DNA from: Artemia franciscana
Taxonomy: Eukaryota > Arthropoda > Branchiopoda > Anostraca > Artemiidae
Assembly: GCF_032884065.1 (NCBI RefSeq)
Contig: NC_088865.1
Span: 44,835,152 to 44,899,151 of the forward strand
DNA: 64,000 bases
Reading direction: 5' to 3'
In this document: piece by piece, positions 11,201 through 20,200 of the stretch
How the letters are laid out: each line of letters opens with the position of its first letter
Numbering within the stretch: the first letter of the stretch is position 1
The notes under the pieces: generated by a model
Seen by the model: the letters and a program-made list of their open reading frames with translations, nothing else
The model's database searches: none
What the model was told of the DNA's origin: nothing
Program-made: the position numbers and the translations under genes

Positions 11201-14200
11201 ATGAGATTTTAACGAAATTTGATATTTAGAATGATATCGTGTCTCAGAGCTCTTATTTAAAACCCGACCAGATCCGGTGATATTGGGGGGGGGGTTGGAG
11301 GGGGAGACCTAAAATCTTGGAAAACGCTTAGAGTGGAGGGATCGGGATGAAACTTGGTGGGAAAAATAGGCACAAGTCCCAGATACGTGATTGACATAAC
11401 CGGAACGGATTCGCTCTCTTTGGGGGAGTTGGGGGGGGGTTAATTCTGAAAAATTAGAAAAAATGAGGTATTTTTAACTTACGAAGGAATGATCGGATCA
11501 TAATGAATTTTGATATTTAGAAGAACCCAGCGTCTCAGAGCTTTTATTTTAAATCCCGACCGGAACTAAGCCTCTGATTTTCCTTTTAATCAATTTATCG
11601 ATTCGTAGAATTCTGCAAGAGCTCATGCCATATGAGCTCTTGGCTCTTCCAACTTCGTCACAAGTGCCATATGAGCTCTTAGCTCTTGTAATTTCATAGC
11701 CAATGCAAGTGGTAACAAAATTTAGATTCTACTACAACTACTAATAACTAAATTGAGACCAAGTTGCCAAAGGCAAACACAACTACGGCCATTCCTCCTC
11801 CACATCGATCTATTCGAAGCTTTGCCACATCTATTCAAACAACAGAGCACAATTTAGATAGTTGTAAAAGAAAAGAAATATCAGTAGCCTGAAGACCTTG
11901 GTTTGTTTTTTAGCCTATTCAAGTGGTCAACATAATTTAGACATTACTACAACAAAAAGCTCACTGCAGACCAAGCTGCTTAACGCAAACACAGCTACGG
12001 ATACGCCTCATCCAAGCTGATCTATTAAAAGCTTCACTAAATCTATTCACACAACACAGGATAATTTAGAAGGCAAGAAAAGAAAAGAAATAAAGGCAAC
12101 TTGGAGACCTTTGTTTTTTATTCCATGGTCTATCCATGCGGTATTATAAGTTAGATATTACGATTGCTATTACTACTAACAACCCGCTGCAGAACAGGCC
12201 ACCAATGGCCAACCCAGCTGTGCACAATCCTCCTCTTTTTTTAACAAAGTATGGTTTAACAAAGTTAAATAAAGCATATGGTTTCGCCTTTGTATTCTTG
12301 AATATTTTTCAAGTGTTTCATTTCATTTCTTTTATTGAAAGATAGGGTAAGATTAATTTTTTTAGAATTGAAAATTAAGTCATGATGGGTTAAGTTCGCC
12401 TCTTTGAATAAGCACAGCATATATTTAAAACAGGCCAAAACCATGAAAAGATAAAAAAAAATTTTAAATAAGATGACACCAAGAAAAAAAAACAAGGGCT
12501 TAAAACCAAAACTCATGCATAAAGTCTCCCTCATTTTCAGTAATTGGACAAATCACCATGAAAGCAAAAGGAGACCAAAGCGGACTCCAGAAGGTTCTCC
12601 GATGAAAGAAGAAAAAACACAATAACTATGAAATGTGAGAAAAAGACAAATACAACAAACGAAACATTCGTTTGATATTTGAGTTGATTCCTTAAAGTTT
12701 AATTTACGTTGCTCAAGTACTCTTTGTTTAATATTAAATAAATAAGATCTGGCCATGCTCACTCTAGGCTTCAATGTAATTACCTAGTATTTTTTTCCAT
12801 TTTTGGATGGTGGAATGTCTGGATACACTGAGTTAATTAAAAAACTTAGTGTATAATAACATAGTAACTTATACGTCACAAATACTGCAAGAAAATTTCT
12901 CGGGGAGGGGAAGGCATGTGCTGCCAGGATCTTTCTTCTAATCGAAATTCAGATGAGAATATTCCTCAAAACCCCATTTTTATACATTTTTTATATCGCC
13001 GTATTTCCAAAAGAGTTGAGGATTTCATACCTAGGTTTAACAAGCAATTATCAAGGTTAACCAACTCTCGGGATGATATGACGTTGGTAGACTCCAGGAT
13101 GAGAATTTCAGAGGAACTACCCAGAAACAGTTGAAAACGAAACTAGGGAGTTTACAATTAGGCAACGTAGAAGGAGGACGGAATAATTTTAGGAAAACTG
13201 ATTGCAAAGTAGCAGAAGGGAATATTGGCGAAAACGCTGTAAGCTTGGTAGAAAATGGGAGGGGTTTGTACTACAAGTCTTTGAGTGATAGATCATACGT
13301 AAATAAGAGGAAAGTAAGAGAGGTCGAGAAGGCATTAGAGTATGAATTAAGAAGGAATGAAATGGAAACCGAGATAAAATTGCTCAGAATCTGGAAGATG
13401 TGACGATTCGACATAACAGAAAAACATTGAATTGGTATGTTTATAAATTTAGAGGAAGTGGTCAGTCTGGACTTGTCCCACTTAAAGATAGGAATAGGGC
13501 CTCTATTTGTGATAAGGAAGGTGTTAAAGAAATGTGGACAAAACTGTGTTAAAATTGTGGAAGATGATGTAGAAAATAATTCAAATTATTTTGACAATTT
13601 GGAAGTGAAGTAAGATTTTTTTTTTTCCAAGAGGAGTTACAGACAGTACTAAAAGGATTAAAAAATAATAAGGTCTCAAGTGATGGTAGTGTGGTAAATG
13701 AGTAATTGAAAAATGGTGGCTGGAAAGTTAGAGACAAATTACTGAAGATGATGAATAATATACGAATAATATTTCTTGAAAAGTCAAAATATTTAATTAT
13801 TAAGTAAGACTTTAATTAAATCCCTTTATGAGAAAGGTGACGAGAGATTGTTAATTGTAGAGACATTAGTTTTGTTTTTGTAGGAAGCAAATTACTTAGC
13901 ATGATAACAATAAATAGACTAAGAGGTGCTGCAGATTAAGCTTTAAGCTTAACCTCCTGCTATTTACTTAATTCATAGAGTGGAACAGGGCTTCTTAAAC
14001 TTTTTTATATAGCGACCCCCTTCAAGCTTAGGAAATTTTAAACGACCCCCTCCTCCATATAATGAAATATATATTAACCGTAGATGTAGATGTAATATCG
14101 CACTATTTTGCAATGTAAATAAAATAAGGATTAAAGAATACGTACCCATTCATTTCACATTTATATAATTGGAAACGTTGACGGGATATCGGTCGTAATA

Positions 14201-17200
14201 AAACACAATAAATAGAATGACATAAAACTATATATATATTTATTCAATGGAAAAAATAAACTTTTGTAACAATTTTTTATAAGAAAACAAAACTATATCT
14301 ATATATTCAATAGAAAAAATAAACTTTAGTAACAATTTTTTTAATAAAAACATATTATTAACATCAAGCAATATTAATGTGACGAATGTGATTGTTTATT
14401 TTTACACAAATAATTAAATCTAGGTTCAGTTTGAGTTAGTGCAGATCGTAATAAATTTTCAACGTTTATTAAAGTTGAACGGTATTTTGATTTTATGTAA
14501 GTTAATGTGGAAAAGGTTGATTCACATAAATATGTTGTACAAAATGGCAGTAATTTGTTCATTGCCATTTCCGATAGTAGGGGATATTTTGATTTGATTT
14601 CTATCCAAAATTAAATTCATGTACAGGCACTTGAGAAAATCTGAGTCGCAAGGTAGTATCACTTGTTAATTCGGCAAAGTCTTCTTGTGCTTTTAAGTTT
14701 AAAAAATTAATTTCTTCCATTTCAATTGAAAATGGATTGCAAATCCATTGTGTATCGATATCATTGGGAAAATACCTAAAAGTTAATAATCGTTTCAAAC
14801 TTCGACCTCTTGATAGCCACTTAACTTCAGCATGTAGCAATAAACTTGTATAATCCGAATCCATATCAATGCACAAATTTTTAAACAATCGACTATTAAG
14901 TGCTCGACTTTTAATAAAGTTAATGATTTTGACTGCATCAAAAAACGCAGTGTTTAAATCTGGTGCAATTTTTTAAACAAAAAGGTGCCTCTCGGTGAAT
15001 CATACAATGTGTAAATGTAATATGATCATTTCCAGCTTTAACAAATGCTGTAAAACCAAGATCTTGTCCGGTCATTGCTGCAGCACCGTCCGTGCACACA
15101 CCAACACAATTTTTCCAATTTAATCCTTCTTTTTCAAAAAACTCATTTACTTTTTTATATATATCTTTTCCACGAGTGTGACCTCCCAGAGGACGACAAA
15201 GTAAAAACTGTAACACAGTAACAACTGTGCCATTTTTGAAATGTCTGTCGACTCGTCCAGTTGTATTGCAAACTTTGAGCTGTCTTTAAGCCTTATAAGA
15301 AGCTGCTGAAATTGATCATTGTTAATGTCTGAAATTCTTTTGGACACAGTGTCATTTGATAATGGGATTTTACTAATTTCAACAGCATACTGTTTTCCAT
15401 GAACAATTTCAGACATTCTTATGGCTGCAGGTAGTAAGAGTTGCTCTCCAATAGTAAAAGGCTTTTTCGTTTTTGCTATCAAATACGAAACTTCATACGA
15501 TGCCAATAGATATTTATCATTCAAAGTAACATACTTCTCCAAAGTGTTCTTTTCTTTATTTGATGTTTGCAAAAGACGCTCAAAATATTCTATTGGCTTT
15601 TTTGATAACGTCGCATGTTTAGTATTCAAATGTCGTTGCAGTTTCGACGGTTTCATGCTTTCTGCAGCCAACACTTCTTTGCAAATTAAACACACTGGTT
15701 GTTCTTCATTTGTGAGAAGAGCATGTGAAGCCATACTGCAAATATGATTCGTCATATTTTTTTTTTTTTGCTAGAAGTCGGATTTGAAGCACTACAACAT
15801 GGTTGTGACGGCGTGGCAGACTTATTAGTTGGAATTTTAATTAGCCATTTATCCATGATGTTAAACAATAATAAATAATTAAACAAAATGTAGTTGAACT
15901 TTAACGTAATAATTAAAAACACCAACTGAAAATTACACAGTAAACACACATGTCACAACGAAGACAAAGCTGAGTCCAAACTGAAGTACAAACAGACTGT
16001 GTAACCTGTAAACCCAAGGCGACGCGGCGTCTGGGTACTTATAATCACTAAGTTATCTTGCAAACACTGACGCCGGCGGCCAGACATCAATGTCGAAGGT
16101 TCAGTTGAAAATCGAGGAGTGCGTTGTATTTATTATTTTAAATGCTACTCCCATACTTTCATTTATAGGCCTACATAACAGTTTTGCATTGCCACTTTTT
16201 TCAAAAAAAAGTTATAATAAAACTACAATAGCATTTTGTATGATTTTTATTTGTATTTATATTTGTACGTAGTGTGTATACTAATTTTAAAATTTTATTT
16301 ATGATGATTGAAAAGTATGAGATCTTTACGACCCCCTATCAGTAGTCTCGCGACCCCCTTGGGGGTCGCGACCCACAGTTTAAGAAGCCCTGACCTAGAA
16401 GACAATTTTATTTAAGCGTAAGGAGAATAATGGTAGTTTGGGATAAGGCAAGGCCACAATTCTTGGTTGTCAGGGGTTAGTCAATTATTTATTTAGATAA
16501 AAAATGGAAACTACACATGCTCCCCTCCAGCTTTGACAAAATTATACAGCATTACCTCTTTCCTTCCAAGCCAGCTGCAAGACAGAACAAATCTGGGAGC
16601 ATGTACAGATGGATAATCATATGGAAGGACAAAGTGTAGATTTATTGGAGGCAAATGATTTACTGATGCAAGCTGCTTGTTCCAATCTGAAAAAAAAAGT
16701 ATTTTTTTTATTTTATTTGTCATATATTGCATACATATTAAAATTTTTAAGATATAAATTCATGTGGACATTTGGAAACCAGAGAGATAAGGAGAGAATT
16801 CACAAGGCTGACCCCTTTGTATCATTGTATCCCTACATCCTAAGAAGGTTTTTTCCTTAAGTAAAGAAAATTACTTGAAAAAATTTGGGTTATTTGACTT
16901 TTGCATCTCAACCCAAAATGTTAATTGGTGTTCACACATTTTTTAAAAGAGGTGTTCTGACACTTTTTAGTCTACTATCAAAAGAGACAATAAGGTAATA
17001 TTCTAACTTCTCTCAATGCCTCCTTCCATTAAAAAATTTCTTCATAGAAACACAAGGGCCACAAGACGAATAATTAGGCCTACAGGCATACAATTAATTT
17101 TGACATAGTTAAAAAATTTACCATAGCAACGATGAACTAGATATGTAGCCCAAAACTCTTATCAGTAAATCTAAAATATTTCTAAGGTCTCCCAAAGGAT

Positions 17201-20200
17201 ATGGTTCTGCTAGACTTTACTAAAGCCTTTCATAAAGTCTGTCATCAAAGGCTCCAGTTGAAACTGAAGGCAATTAGAATTGAAGAGTGTGGTGGACAGG
17301 ATAATTTTTTTTCTTGAAGGCAAGAAAGCAATATATCAGAGTTTTTGGTGAAGGTGTTACAGCTTACTACTCCAAAATAGCAGGGGTCTTAAGTGGGATG
17401 TCTCAAGGAACTGTTTTAGGGCCTACACCATTCAATGTTTACATTAATGACGCTCCAAGAAACGTTACAAATAAACTAGCCTGTATGCCAATGACTTGAA
17501 ACTTATTGGTCCTGTTAACAAACAGCAGGGTATGGCCTTAATACAGTTAAATCTGGACAGCTTTTACCAAAACGGTCAATCATTTTGATCAGAAGCTTCT
17601 GTCAATCAAGAAGTTTACTGAATGTAAGATCTAAGAAACTGGTTTCATAGCCACTTAGACAAATGATGGGTTACAGAATGCATTATACTTGTATTATTTG
17701 GGCTATATGTTTACACATTAGGGGGATAGGAGTAAGGTTAGGTTACTTTATCCCCAATCCACTCCCTAATTTGCAAAATATATAGCCCAAATTATATTAT
17801 TACATAAACTAAAGTATTATATTTTCACCATATTTTGGCATGTTTCAATAGGCTGCAGTACACAACCTAACTTCGCTTCAGTACACACTTTTGACTGTGT
17901 ACTGGCTAATAAAGAAGTACCAAATACTGATATCGTTTTTGAGGGGTTTCAGACAGTAGTAGTTCTAGGTCAGAGTAGGGAGCACCTACCCCCCACTCTT
18001 TTGGACAGGTGACGTTAACTTACTTTTTATTTTATATTCTCACTCTCCTACAGAATACCTTGCCCCCCCCCCCCCAGATTTAGACACCTGTTCAAAGCCT
18101 GGACAAAGGAGGAGGGTTGGGCAATAGACTTGCAATCTGTTCCCAGGAACCACAGGAGAACCCTGGGGAAAAACATTCCTGTAACAGAAATGTTAAAGAA
18201 GAGCCTTGGATCCAAACCTCTATTGATGACAATTAATGCATGCCCCTGGACACATTTTTTGAAAGTGAATAATAACCTAAAGTTTGGACTGTGGAATGTT
18301 TGCACAATGTCACAACAGTCAAAGACTTAACAAGTACTCCATGAGATGAGAAAGTACCAATTATATATATTGGCATTATCTGAAATAAGGTGGACTGGAC
18401 CTGGAGAGAAACAACTTGACAATCAATGCATAATTTTCTACAGCAGCCCTGAAATTAGGCCAAAAAAAGGAGCTGCACACATGATGACAAGAGGAACCTC
18501 AAGATTTCTCTTAAAATGGACTCCCATATTTTCAAGAATACTTGTTGCTGCACGTTTCTCTGGCAGCCAGGCCAAAGTCTCCATAGTAGTCTGCTATGCT
18601 TCCACAAACATCACAGAAACCGATTGCAAAGAAGAATTCTACCAAACTCTACAGTCAGTAGTAAACAGCATTCCAAAACAAAAAATAACATGTATTCTTG
18701 GAGATCTTAATTATGTTGTAGGGAATGAAGAATTGTATTGTCTGCAGGGACTCAGTTGGCATGGCATGGGCATGCCAAACAGAAATGGAACAATGATTAT
18801 TGACTTCACTATAGCAAATGACCTGGTGATAGGTTGAAGCCTCTTTCATCACAGAGACGTTCATGAGTGTACATGGACCTCCCTTGATGGTTCAGACATA
18901 AACCAGATCAACTGCTACCTTGTTTGATGCAAGTTCTGCTCAAGTAAACAAGATGTGAGAGCATACAGAGGCACCAATGTTGAACCAGACACCAACCTAC
19001 TAATCATCAAATTCTCCCTTAAACTCAGGAGGATCAAGAAAAAGGTTTCAAATCTGGAATCTCAAAACATTTCCAAAAAGCCCCAAAAGCAAATGATAAG
19101 GCGGGAATTTGTCATTGAACTCAGCAACAAGTTTGAAGCACTCTCTTTTTAAGACCAAGACAATCAAGAAGTGATATGGGGACAAATAAATAACATCTAC
19201 AACAAATCAGTACAAAAGACCCTCAGGTACTACAAGAAACCTAAGGACCAGTGGCTATTAGACTGCACCTGGAATCTGATAGAAGAAAGGAGAATCACCA
19301 AGCTACAGATCCTCTTGTCCCACAACATAAACCAGATCTACAGTAACAAAAATTACAGAATGATTGACAGACCTGTCAAGAAGAATATGTGTGAAGATAA
19401 ATGCCACTTCTACAAAGCAAAGGCTACAAAACCTGAACAAGCTGCAAAGAATGGTAATAGCAGGTAGCTTTACAAGATCACAAACTAGATCATTGGGAAG
19501 AGGAAAGCCAGTGATGGTTTGGTGAAGGATAAGAATGGCATGATAATAACCGGGTCCAAAGAAGAAGGAGATATAGATGAAATACTTCAACAGAATTCTA
19601 CACAGACCAAACCCAGAAGAGGCAATTTCTATCCTAAAAACCTCACAGACACTGCTGGATATCACCACCAAGCCTTCTACCAAAGATGAAGTATTGAAGG
19701 CAGTCAAAAAGCCAAAAATGGCAGGTCACCAGGAAATGACTGCTTCACAGCAGAAACGCTCTACAACCATTCTTGTCTCCTATTGGAAAGACTTCTTCAA
19801 AATCATCTGGTCAACAGCCAAAGTACCCTCAGACTGGGGCCACAACATGCTTGTAAGCTGTTTAAGAAGGATGAATTCCACCCTATGCAATAAATGGCAT
19901 GTCATTAGCCTACTTTCTATTCCTGCTGAACTGCTGTCCTACTTTATTCAAGCCTGTATTCAATGCCACTTAGACAAATATCTCTGTGACAAAGAACATG
20001 GCTTTTGCCCAAACCACTCCTGTACCAACCTGATTTTTACCTTGTCAATGCTCAAAGAGGAGAGCTATAAATGGCACAACAAGCTATATAGTGTGCTCAT
20101 AGATTTTGACAAGGCTTTCGGACTCTTTGCATTGCCAGTCACTTTGGAAGCTTCTCCATCATTACAATATTCCTGACATTTTAGAATACAACCAGCTGTG

